64,000 nucleotides of DNA from Phoronis australis (taxonomy: Eukaryota; Phoronida; Phoronidae): assembly GCA_002633005.1 (NCBI GenBank), contig NMRA01000257.1, forward strand, positions 92,731 through 156,730, written 5' to 3'. How positions within the stretch are numbered: the stretch's first letter is position 1; every line of letters starts with the position of its first letter. Below the pieces are notes generated by a model. That model saw only the letters and a list, made by a program, of their open reading frames with translations. It was not told the origin of the DNA and ran no database searches. The position numbers were made by a program, and so were the translations under genes. Positions 12,369-23,072 of this stretch are shown here, in pieces.

Positions 12369-13579
12369 TTAAAATGCGAAAATCGAACGTTCATGAAATC
12401 AGTCTCTTAATAATCCTTACAATGGTACGAATCCATTTCCGTTACCAATTAAAGTAACAGACTAGGCTTACACAAGACATTGACGAATCCGCAGTTTTAG
12501 GGTTGGCGAGCTCCTATACGGTCTGAAACGTTTTCTTGAGTCGGTGATAGTTTTGGTGTTCTTGTTGGTGAGGGAAATAGAATTCTGTTACGGCAAAGAA
12601 CACTAACCGTCTTGACAAAACTGATTGCTGATGTAGACCACATACCGCTAAAAATTGGTCTTGTTCCAAGCTCACTGAGAAATGGATTCTGGAGAGAACG
12701 GTTATTGCTTGACGGATCACGCTCTGCGCCGGTAAAAAATTACTTGTCGTGGCAAGCCAACTTGAAGTGCCTGGTCTTAAACTGTGACTTTTTTAATGCT
12801 TAGAAAACACCACTAATTTCACTAAGGAGCAACTTCAGACCACCTCATAAAACAAAAATTAGTATTTGTAATGGAAGGACCCCGGGGTTACAGCCGCCTT
12901 CAAACTGTATTCAATCAAATATCAATCAGAACTTTGTACTTTTAAGTATAAACTTATTGAACCAACTGTTGTCAAGACAACATGCATTTTTCGGTCAAAT
13001 GAATAAATTGAGACAAAGACAACCTGGGGTAAAGACAACAATGGCACATCTTCCTCCGTGTTTTTTGCATCCGAGCTCTTCCTCCTATTGGAGTCCCGGC
13101 GTGTCGTCAATGCAACGGTGTGGAAAGTTCGGTCTTGTCCACCATGGCCAATGCGATGCTTCTGCACTCTGTCACATGAAATATAACAGACAGTGTCTAA
13201 TAATGCTTCAGGTAACTGCATACACTTTACCAAGGTCAAAGAACGGAGGTCATGAAACATCTTGACTAGGCGTAAAATCACATAACCATCGAATCACTTG
13301 ATGTAAAAGTGATGAAGTTAACAACAAAATCATAATATAGATTGTGGACTGCATTATATAGCGACTTTCCCATCCAGCTCAACTTCGAGATATTTTGTGC
13401 GTCCCTCGACAAAAATTACTAGTTCCGCCCCTAGAACAATCATAAGTTTAACATTGTTTGGGCATGTACGGATGGTCACCTGCTATTGGCAAGTGTTCCG
13501 TGAATGACCACCGCGGCATCCTGTTTACTGCAGGTATGGATCGGACAGGAAAACGTAAACAGAAATACTCAGTCAACTG

Positions 13580-13802
13580 CATGCGCGCACCCAGGGGGGG
13601 GGGCTCGAAGGAGCCCCACTTTTTGGCGAAATGGGCAAAATGGTCCGCCTCGCCTCTGAGACACAAAAAGTCCGTGAAAATGAAACAACAGTCCACCAAA
13701 CGTCCAATAAACAAGCACAAACACGCAATTTACAGTTGTGGTGGCCCCGGTTTTTTGTTTTTTTTTTTGAGTCCCCCAATCCCCCAATTTGGTTCACGCA
13801 TG
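13580..13802. mobile_element. miniature inverted-repeat element, family M1, copy 1
   Basis: It begins CATGCGCGCACCCAG and ends with the inverse, GGTTCACGCATG. AACTG is duplicated on both sides (13575-13579 and 13803-13807). Subterminal sequence includes GGGGCTCGAA near the left end. There is no conserved reading frame. Three further copies are in the window. Confidence 0.85.
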
Positions 13803-15668
13803 AACTGGATGTCAAAGCAAATGAGCAAAACAGAACTCTGTTAGCAAAGTAAGTAAGTCTGTGTTCTTTATCTGTATCCTCGTTGGAATATTCCGATAAC
13901 GCAGTTATTTATTCGCTTATATTCATCCAAATTGTTCTTACATACCTTCCCTGATTCGTGGACAAATCGGCCAATGACGCGCACAATCACCGGCACAATC
14001 TGCAGTGGTTCGAACCAATGGGAGAGATACTAAAGTCTGTCTTCCCGTGAAACCACTTTGAGGTGATGATGTAGTAATATCATTTCTAAGTCTATCGGTC
14101 TATATAAACCAACCTCTAGTCTACTTACATAAGCCCGACGTTTCGATGGGCCATTTCTCCGGCCATCTCCAGGTGTTACAGCGAGCACAGCCAGATGTAC
14201 GGTACACTCATGGTGGTCAATGATGAGCACTTTCTCCCTTTTTTCGTTGGCAGGAGCTGGGCTTGGAGTAAGAACCTTTATATCATCAGCCCAGTACTCG
14301 ACCACCACCCGGTGACTCGGTTATGAGAGTGCGATCTTACCATACCATATTCCGAAGCATCGTGACACAATAATGACTTCTGAGTCTTGTCTTGCAGCAA
14401 ACAAGTGAACCCCTCCAACTCTTTCTTTGCATGAGGGGTTGCATCGCAATCGACATCATGTAGCCCGATTACACTGTGAATATTGGGATCTATTCTAGCC
14501 ACCGTTGTTTAACCATGCGCAAATTTCTCAAATGAATACATAAAACCCAAATACTGGAGCTTCACATTTGACTTCAACCCAGGACTTCGTCAGCCCTAAT
14601 TGTTTCAGTTGTCGCCGATGTTAACCCGTTGCTACCTGTATCTATATGAAATACGGACAACATGGCTGCAGCACAATCAAGATGTCAAATCTCTGTTAGG
14701 GCCTCTCAGCGCTGAAATGACTAGTGCTTTCTGTCAACCTCAACAACGGGCAAGGCAACAATACCTCCCAGGTCGCCAACACGACCTCACAGATTTTTTG
14801 GCGACCTGCTAAAAATCCTAGGTCGCCAAGAAGTCGCCACGCAAAGATACCCAGACTACAGGAAGTACATGTTAGCTGCAGGAATAAGTCGAAATCATTC
14901 GGCAACTAAAAAGGAAGGGCCTGCATCTGTGGCCGGGTGCACAGGTAACGTATGCCGATCAATCAGCGTCTGCTTCAGGTGACACTGTGCGGAATATATT
15001 GGGCCCTAGAGAGGGATCGAGCACGTGAAACACTCCTAATATTTCGCCGACGCCAAGAAAAACGTAGTCCGCCGGGGCGACCACGGCTGTTCCGGCCAGT
15101 GTCATTTCAGATGTCTCGTCCATTTCATTTTCAGCTTCTACCAACTAGGCCTGTGCGTCTTTTCTAAAGGCCAAGACTTTCACGCAATCCCCCCTCCCCT
15201 GCCCACCTCCAAACGAAGTTTCCGTTGTTGTTGAACCCAGTTCCTGTTTTGCGACCTGGGAATTTGCCTTACTGCTGCATGTCTCGAGCTCCGATACATA
15301 ACCTGCTACCTAAAGTTGTAAGCGGATACTGTCATTGTGCGCGAACCTTGACCCTTAGTTTGCATTTAAAAGTGCGACGCTTAGGGATTTTAGTCCTGCA
15401 AAATTAAATGCTTGGCCTTGGTGAGGGTGGGGCACAGACCGGCGAAGCCATGCGCTCGCCTCCCCCACCGTTCACTGCAGACCCTTCGCTCACTGCAAAA
15501 AAGTAATCTGCACGACAGCAACTCATTTCAATTTTGCCTTTGAAATTTGTCCCTCTGACCATTGCAAAGTGCACCTCCCGCCCCCAACTGACTGTTGCCA
15601 CTCGTTTTAATCCCCATCGTTTCGGTCGCCAACGATTTCGCGTTTGGCCCCTGCTACTTCTGACTTAC

Positions 15669-15713
15669 ACAATGACCATCGTCTCTATTCTGGATAGAGA
15701 CGATGGTCATTGT
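15669..15713. repeat. perfect 20-bp hairpin
   Basis: Arms 15669-15688 and 15694-15713 are perfect reverse complements (ACAATGACCATCGTCTCTAT) with a 5-nt loop. CTACTTCTGACT is repeated directly on either side of the hairpin, which suggests a template-switch origin. Confidence 0.9.
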
Positions 15714-17234
15714 CTACTTCTGACTAGCCCTACGCCAGCGGCAGTGGTTGGTGGCGACTTAGATATTCGATGGGCGTAGGTGTTTATGTTGCGTGTGTCA
15801 CGAATCGCGTCAAGGGTTGTCGACGTCGATGTTTGGGTGAGCTCAGTAGGCCTACGACGTTAGATAAGTTACGGTAAAGCTTAGCCAAGTTATGACTGTG
15901 CCCAAAATAAGGGTTACACCTCGTACCCAAGGGCAAGGGGTCCCCTGGCTTGATTTAAATTATGTTAACATACTCATGGACAAGTATATAATTATACAGC
16001 TCGAATGTTTTTTCTTCTCACTCGTTATGCTGTTGTACCTACCTTCCCATTTTATCAAGTTCTAAAGTTTGAAAAAGGCGACTCTAAAATGTAGCATTTG
16101 GTGCAAAACACAAAGGTTATAGAACATCTGTCGTCTGCTTTTGCTCCAAATCGCCCGCCTTTTTTCTGATTTAAGGCTGCCCTCTAGTGGTCTTGCAAGA
16201 GTTTTTCCTTTGTCAGTGAGTTTAGCGTGGCGCCTGGGAAAAGTAGAAAATCATATTTTCCCGGTTTAAATTGAGAAACTAAAACTTAATACTTTCCCTG
16301 GGTTAGCCAACACCGAGGAGTCACACGATAGACCTATGGTCACAAGCACCGCTTTGTTTTATGAAATTCACAAATTATCGGTGCAACAGAACTCCACTGA
16401 ATTCGCGTATTCATTCCAGAAAAAGGCTTTTAAATGGAATCAAATCTCCAGTCAATGTCAAAAAGTGTATTTCACCTCAACGCATACATTTCAGTTCAGT
16501 TGCACATGACATACGCTCAATTCATAGCCTGAGCGAAGTGCCCGACAAAACTTGAAATCACGCAAGCATGGCCCAACGTAACAAAGTCTATACAGCGCAC
16601 TGAGACTCAGAAAAGACATAAATGAACAAAGACAACTAAATAAGAATAAAAGTAACCGAAGTACAGTTACAAATGTCCCGTCACACCTATTTAGTCGATT
16701 TTTAGTGCAGAACTACACGGACTTTATCAAATTATATGCCGCCAGAGGGCACACGCTTCATGCAAGCAAAAGCATAGCTAAAAAGTGGAAACCAGCCGTA
16801 CGTTGACACTTTCCAATTCAGGGGTGTGCGAACTGGAGACTGTGTTTTTGTTAGTCGATCGCAAGTTGCAATGATATATATCGGTGTACCCCTGCAGGTG
16901 ATGTAGCTTCAGGACATGTGCTTACTAATAGATCCTGTGCAGCAAGTGGTTTTCTTAGTAAAGCGTGTTTCGCGTACCTTGTGATGATCGCCGAGCAGTA
17001 CACCCTTGTCCAAAGTAATGGAGTAGCCTTCCCGGAGGTGGTACCTTAACACCATTGTTCAATTGTGTCCCCCACTCCCATGAATTAGAATGAATCATGC
17101 ACTACAGGCACTAAGAAAACAATGTTAGGGCGACCGGTAACGTCTGTCTCCGGAAGCCACAAAATTGGCCTCTCAACTTGATCGTGATAAGTCACTAGGC
17201 TGATTTCTCAGTGGGCGTTCAGTACATGGAACTT

Positions 17235-17460
17235 CATGCGCGCACCCAAGGGTGGGGGGGTGCTCGGGGAGCTCGAATGAGGGCGAAAAGTTCCATCCCT
17301 GAGAGACAAAAAGGCCACTAAATAATCGCAAACGCGCACTTCACAGTGGTGCTCCCGTTTTTTTTTTTGTTTTTTTTTTTTGAGTCAGTCCGCCCGCTCT
17401 CAAAAGGTCCACAACATCAGGAATTCGAGCCCCCCATATTGAAGGCTGGGTGCACGCATG
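17235..17460. mobile_element. miniature inverted-repeat element, family M1, copy 2
   Basis: The ends are CATGCGCGCACCC and GGGTGCACGCATG. AACTT is duplicated at 17230-17234 and 17461-17465. The right end read inward (CACCCAGCCTTCAATATGGG) matches the left end of copy 4, so the inverted repeat is about 50 bp long in the family. Confidence 0.88.
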
Positions 17461-17509
17461 AACTTACGTGCAGTCCCCGGCGTAATTCCTTTAGTCATGC
17501 TCGGCGCAT

Positions 17510-17583
17510 CATGGGCGGCGCACCATAGTGGGCTCATGCAGTGGGGGCTTTAGCCCCCCCCCCACTGTGCTGCGCTGCCCGTG
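17510..17583. mobile_element. degenerate copy of the 12.3-kb miniature element
   Basis: It begins CATGGGCGGCGCACCATAG and ends CTGCGCTGCCCGTG with a GGGGGCTTTAGCCCCC core, like the element at 12301. No clean target duplication abuts it. Confidence 0.5.
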
Positions 17584-18189
17584 CGGCATAAAATGATCGA
17601 CAGCCGGGCTTTGGCAAGCCAGCCTATGTAGATCAGGTACGCACACGTAGTGGCAAGCAGTAACAAAAGAACAGTTCTTTCGAGTCTCTGAGATCATCCA
17701 GGACCAGTTTGACACAAATTTCATAAGGGTGATCAAAAGATGTTTTTGCGATGGAAAGCGGGTTGTAAACTCTTTAATTCATGCAGAATTGAAAATTGTC
17801 GATCGAGTACGTTTTGCCCGCCACTCCAGGGATCAGTCTGTGCAGGTCGCCGGGCGACTAAGAATTTGATAACACGGCTGATGCCCGAAGTCGGGGTTTC
17901 AACTGTGAGAACGCAGCTTATATTGCATACGTAGACGCGGCCTTACGCTGCATGTGCAGATCCAGCCTCTTCTAAAATTTGCCAGTCAGAGCCGATCGAC
18001 TGTGGAGTTTTTTCCTAAATTTATGTCTTCCTTAGCGGCAATGAACAATTTTTGGGCTCCTGTGCCCGATTGCATGAAACAGTTCCAGGGACTGAACTGG
18101 CACTCTACTAGGTTCCCTAAATCCACTGCCTAGTTGTTGACTCAGTTGCCTGAAAACACCGATGTGTCCTTTATTATCCTGTTTGGTCA

Positions 18190-18322
18190 AGAGCGGCGTA
18201 GCACTGAAAAACGTGCGGGGTGCTATAGCCCCCCCCCCAGCCCCCATGTGGGTGCACCGCCCATAGACCATGGACGCCGGAGCCGTGAAAAAAGGGGGGC
18301 CCCTATGGTGCGCCGCCCATGT
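18190..18322. mobile_element. two further degenerate copies of the same miniature element
   Basis: GGCTATAGCCCC-type cores and GGTGCGCCGCCCATG ends occur twice back to back, the second ending at about 18,321. Boundaries are uncertain. Confidence 0.4.
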
Positions 18323-18672
18323 GTTTGTGCCTCATTACTGAGTCAAATGTTGGCTTTGACACAAATCGTAAGGAAACTCTAAATTGAATTCTCACTGAGG
18401 CAATAGGGATCTTTTTATGCGACGCACCTAATTCAAGGACTACCAAAGTCCCTAATTAATATTACTTAATTAAGAGCTCAGTTTTTAGTTATATCACTAG
18501 AAAATATCATAGGTCAAAGATCTCATAATAAAGATAAAACGACGGGAAAGATTTACATCTGGTCGTAAAGAACAGGATTTAGTCGGGGAACTTGAGTAGA
18601 GTCCCTATTTGGAATGTATGCAACCGGGTATCAAAGATAAAATAATGACAGAATGGTGCTTTATCTCAAGTA

Positions 18673-18678
18673 TTTATT
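18673..18678 (-). terminator. candidate polyadenylation signal
   Basis: AATAAA on the minus strand, about 130 bp downstream of the stop codon of the possible exon at 18,805. Confidence 0.35.
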
Positions 18679-18804
18679 TACATTATGGGACACCCCCAGG
18701 GGCCTTTGTCTCCAGTTATATACTAGTTTTATTCGACTGTTTTTAGTGTTTTCATGGTGCCTGGTCTCTGAGTCTGTGGTCTTCAGGTGTAATTTTCTTC
18801 ATAA

Positions 18805-19039
18805 TTAAATTAACCTCCCATAGTTTTGCCATGATGTGACATTTCGACGCCACTGGTGCAAACTGTCTTTTTGTTCGCTTCCCCAATAGTGGCGGGGTTT
18901 TGGTGGCACTGTGCAGTTAGACTGTAGCCGCGGGTAAGTGACGCTGTAGCCGGGAACAATTTCACTTGACTTGACAATCTTGGGTTTAAATGAAGTGCTG
19001 CTTGAACACATTTGATAAACGGCATCTAAAGACATGCAA
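18805..19039 (-). CDS. possible terminal exon of an unknown gene
   Basis: On the minus strand a strong 3' splice site (gtctttttcctag) at 19,040 opens a frame of about 77 codons that stops at 18,805-18,807. The predicted tail is rich in Trp, Tyr, Ser and Pro (for example PKPRHYWGSEQKDSLHQW) and has no low-complexity look. An AATAAA signal follows at 18,678-18,673. I do not recognise the family. No upstream exon is evident before the mobile element at 19.7 kb, so it could instead be a single-exon 87-codon gene starting at 19,068, or spurious. Confidence 0.35.
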
Positions 19040-19685
19040 CTAGGAAAAAGACACACTACGTGAATCAAGTTTATTATAACACAGAAATGTCAAAACACAA
19101 ACAAAGACATAAAATCGCTGCAGACAGCCAAAAAGTGGATGAAACTGAAGTAAGATAATGAATAGGCTACCGTCTGAAGCTGTGGTGGTCACATTCAGAA
19201 GCGGACTACAACGAGATCCAGGGCTGCAAGATTCCCGTGACGTCAAAATCTCGTGAAAAGGCAAAAGTCAGCAAGACCATGCAAAAACACAAGTGTTTCC
19301 CGAGTATGCATGGGACTTACTAGCACATCCTAGCAAAATGAGAAACACTGAAATAATTGGTTGGCTATGTCAAATCACAGAATAGAATCCACCCTTTCCA
19401 TTCCATAAGTAAAGATTTCTGGAGGTATTTGCTGCACGAGTGTCTTGTGAAGCAACCCTGGTTCTTGTAACACCATTTACATTGTGCACATCGTGAAGGA
19501 CCAGACCAGCTTCACAGACATTGCAAAAAATGCGCAGGGCATACCTGTCCTTATGGTAATGAAACTAAATTCATGCACAACTATAGCGAAGGCGCCCCTA
19601 TAGCGAAGGCGCCCAATACTGAAATATTTTTCATGGATAAAGTAATGTCCTAACAATGTCCTCAGCAGAACGTCCCATTTGCTTC

Positions 19686-21311
19686 CAGTGGCGGATCTAC
19701 GTTTTCAGCAAGGGGGTTTAGGATTCCCGCCAAGGTGGAATCCTAGGCGCGTGGCGCCGAGCGGGGGCAGGTCGGGAGGGGGAAACTTTTTTGTTTTTAT
19801 AGCCAAATAGTGAAATTTCAATGCATCCTGGTAAGTTTCTGGCACTTAACATGTCTCTGGAGTTTTTCTTAAGATAATTAAAAACCCTTCTCGATTTCGT
19901 CACATGAACTTGGCACATAAGTTTCGTGAAACCATATTGTGCACATCTGGGTATGAGTCATCCCACCAGCAAAAACTTTTGTTGGAACATCTGCTTACAC
20001 ACACCTTTTTTAGCATACGAAAAGTCGTATACGAAAAAGTGTGGTGTGTATACAGGGGTTTAGACAATTTCCGAATATTCAAGAGCATAATTAAGGAGCA
20101 CCGACGGGGCGTAAAAACTTGAATATCAGATGATCGCGTAACAGCAGCCTCAAGTTGTACGAAGACCTGTACTGTTAGTCCGGAAATAAACATGTGTTCT
20201 GTCTCGTTGCGAGAAAAACTGGCGAACGATGGTGCTCTCAACTCATAGTCTATTATTAAAAGCGACAATAAATAATTAGGTATCACTTTATTAAGCTGAA
20301 TCACGTTGACAACAATTGAAAAACGTCAAATCTATCAGGAAACAAATTATCTGAAAACAGTTTCACGAAACCAAAACATCCTGTGCACAGTGGTGAAAAG
20401 ATACACTGGACTAGTTTGCANNNNNNNNNNNNNNNNNNNNNNNNNNNNNNNNNNNNNNNNNNNNNNNNNNNNNNNNNNNNNNNNNNNNNNNNNNNNNNNN
20501 NNNNNNNNNNNNNNNNNNNNNNNNNNNNNNNNNNNNNNNNNNNNNNNNNNNNNNNNNNNNNNNNNNNNNNNNNNNNNNNNNNNNNNNNNNNNNNNNNNNN
20601 NNNNNNNNNNNNNNNNNNNNNNNNNNNNNNNNNNNNNNNNNNNNNNNNNNNNNNNNNNNNNNNNNNNNNNNNNNNNNNNNNNNNNNNNCAGACCACGGCG
20701 CCCGCCACAATAGCAATTCTTCGGAAAAAGATTTTTTTTCAAAAATATTACATGTACATGTACACAATATTACATGTACATGTACACTGTATGATATTGC
20801 GCAAGACAACTTTACTATACATCAGTTACAAACGTGTGGAGTGTAATAGAATGACACGGCAAGACAGATGAGGTAAAAACGTTGCACGTCAATTCGCCTG
20901 AATATCAGGGTTGCGGCACCGCAGTATTTCCCCTAATCAAATCAAAATATATCTGAGAGTAAAGAAGCTAGTTACCTAAAGAAATCAGGTATAGAACTGC
21001 TCTTTCAGCGGTGAATCCATCTAAAATGCTTGGCTACTTCAGAAGTGTCGACGGAAGCGCGCGCACAATAAATCCCCGCGCGTTTTGCCGATGAGCCACA
21101 AAGACTCGGCAATTCACAACGCAAAAAACTATATTTTCAGAATGAACCCCTCACTTTTTTCCAAGTTGGTTTACATGGGGTTTACACATACTGGCGGTGC
21201 CGTTTTTGTTTTGCTGGAGACGCATTTGTTTTTGTTTTTTTTTTTTTAATTTTTGGGTCCTGGCCCGAGGGGGGGTTTAAACCCCCTGAACCCCCCGTAG
21301 ATCAGCCACTG
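19686..21311. mobile_element. CAGTGGCG-ended DNA transposon containing the N gap
   Basis: The left end is CAGTGGCGGATCTACG and the right end, read inward, is CAGTGGCTGATCTACGGGG. GCTTC flanks both sides (19681-19685 and 21312-21316). The CAGTGGCG end resembles hAT-type elements, although those normally give 8-bp duplications. About 1.36 kb is readable inside, with no recognisable transposase; the rest is the N gap. It lies between the possible exon at 18.8 kb and the 3' end of gene B. Confidence 0.65.
20421..20688. other. assembly gap (268 N)
   Basis: A run of undetermined bases inside the CAGTGGCG-ended element. Reading frames crossing it are meaningless. Confidence 0.99.
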
Positions 21312-21459
21312 GCTTCGGTACCTGATCCAGCTTCAGGCCTCCAGAACTGTAGATTCCCGATGACAATGGGTGACACCGGAGAGCTATATAATTGTGTAAG
21401 AAGTTAGCAGGAAAGCCTTCAGTAAATATTCAAAAAAAAACTGTCAACAAGTGACTAAA

Positions 21460-21465
21460 TTTATT
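21460..21465 (-). terminator. candidate polyadenylation signal of gene B
   Basis: AATAAA on the minus strand, about 490 bp after the gene B stop codon and the first such hexamer noticed downstream. Confidence 0.45.
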
Positions 21466-21950
21466 ACTTGACTCAAGTATAAGGAATTATAAAATGGTTT
21501 CAGAAAGTTTCTGTGAATCATGTCAGTAAAATTTCTGCCATAACGGCAATCTTAACCATGTAACAAGTTTATAAACAAAACTAAAAAAGGAGCTCCCCAG
21601 ATACCCAAACTTCATGCTTTTGAATTTTGTCAAATGCCCATTAAAATCTCACTAATTTCAGACAAAAATAATTGCCAAAATTGCACTTTTTCATTTTTGA
21701 TGGATATTCAACATTGTAACGAATTCCAACAATTTTTCAAAACATTTTCTGATAACTATTACTACAACTTGAAAATGGCAAAGCAGCACTATGCACACAT
21801 TTATTCTGAAAAAATGATAAACACAAAACTTCACTTGTCACAAATATGGTACCTTAATTTCTTGCCACACCAAGAATTTCTAACAGGAATTGAAAATGGT
21901 TAAGCAATGCTCTTAGAATATTTGAAGAAATCAAACGAAGTCTAGTCAGC

Positions 21951-23072
21951 CTAATGCAACTTAGTATTCACCCAACTAGTAACCGTAGTCAGAGACCGGT
22001 TTGGAACGATAATGGCATGCATTTCCCTTATCAGCTTTGCTTGCTTCTGAAGTGCAGCGTGCATGATGTTAATCCTGCAACAAACAAAATGAACAAATTA
22101 CCAGAGCAGTAGAACTTTTCTAATGCCAACACATTGGAGATGTTTTCGGTTTCGAGCCACATTTCGAACCCAACGTAGGATATATTTACTATACACGCCA
22201 AACGTAGCCAGACAAAATACCATTTACCAATTATTCTAGCTATACCGATGGTGAATTCCATTTGCGCTCAGACTTCATGACAGGGAACGTAGGACTTTTC
22301 ATATTAGTGTTATCTAGAGTAACCAGAGCACCACAGTGACGTCTGCTGGATTACAACTCAGATTTGGTGGAAAGAAATTCAGTTACTACACAGTGGTTTA
22401 TTAATTTAAAAGCAAAGGAATAAATTCCACTGCCAACCCCTCCCATTGTTCGAAGTTCACTTAATATTTATTATAGCTTTTTGACACCGGCTGGGATCAT
22501 AATTCTCCCACTTCATCAGTTGCAGCCACAGGCTTTGTCACAGATTCTTCTTGACAATGGGAAATGTATGGAACAAGATGAACTTGTTCATCCATTGATA
22601 TATTAAAAAGATTAGCGTTTCTTTCCACAAAACAGTGGCAATATGCCAGCATTATAGTAGCAGGAAAAAGGGTTACAAGTTGTTTGTACTAGTAGGTTGA
22701 AACCTCATGTCTGCATTAAATGGGATCTGCAGGTGGCACCTGATCGCCACCTGGTGGTATAGTGAATTTCAATATGGCGAGGCTATTTCGAAATTCAGTT
22801 ATTCCAGTTTATTTTGTTTGACCATTTATGATCTGCACTGTATCATGACAGATCAAAAACGGACAATTCTGGTAAAATTTTGTTCAAGATCCTACATATT
22901 AGTTGCTGACATTGAAATGTCTCATATACAGTAAATATGTGAAGCGCCACCTTTTGTCTTGAGCTGCAACGACGTGCTTGATCTTGTGTATATTTTCCAT
23001 GGTTCTGCCCTGTTCACGGTTTGCATTCATGTCCATGTAATCATCTTTACCACTGGTTTTCTCCAATACTTG
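21951..23072 (-). other. gene B C-terminal exons 23-24
   Basis: Exon 23 (23072-22951) and exon 24 (22074-21951) encode a charged helical tail (IHKIKHVVAAQDKR, then INIMHAALQKQAKLIREMH) and a TAG stop at 21951-21953. The phase-2 junction (AAAAG|gt ... ag|G) is the same as in gene C. The tail probably corresponds to the C-terminal coiled coil of TRPA1. Confidence 0.82.

Larger units (their letters stand above)
11607..18804. other. repeat-rich intergenic region upstream of gene A
   Basis: Apart from the repeats listed separately (11.7, 12.3, 13.6, 15.7, 17.2, 17.5 and 18.2 kb), I find no supported gene. Exon 1 of gene A should lie here but is not recognisable. At about 14.13-14.5 kb the minus strand carries short fragments ending in a WPIETSGL-like string, of the kind seen at the ends of retroelement open reading frames; they are interrupted by stops. 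Confidence 0.45.

Noticed and set aside
14030-14502. CGAAACGTC motif after a hairpin, suggestive of a hammerhead ribozyme
   Set aside because: The CUGAUGA core is not intact and there is no room for stem III. The string fits a decayed retroelement coding tail better.
14952-15167. Overlapping open frames on both strands near 15 kb
   Set aside because: No family resemblance, no splice sites that fit, and no neighbouring exons.
20301-20871. Several long reading frames across 20.4-20.7 kb
   Set aside because: They exist only because undetermined bases contain no stops.
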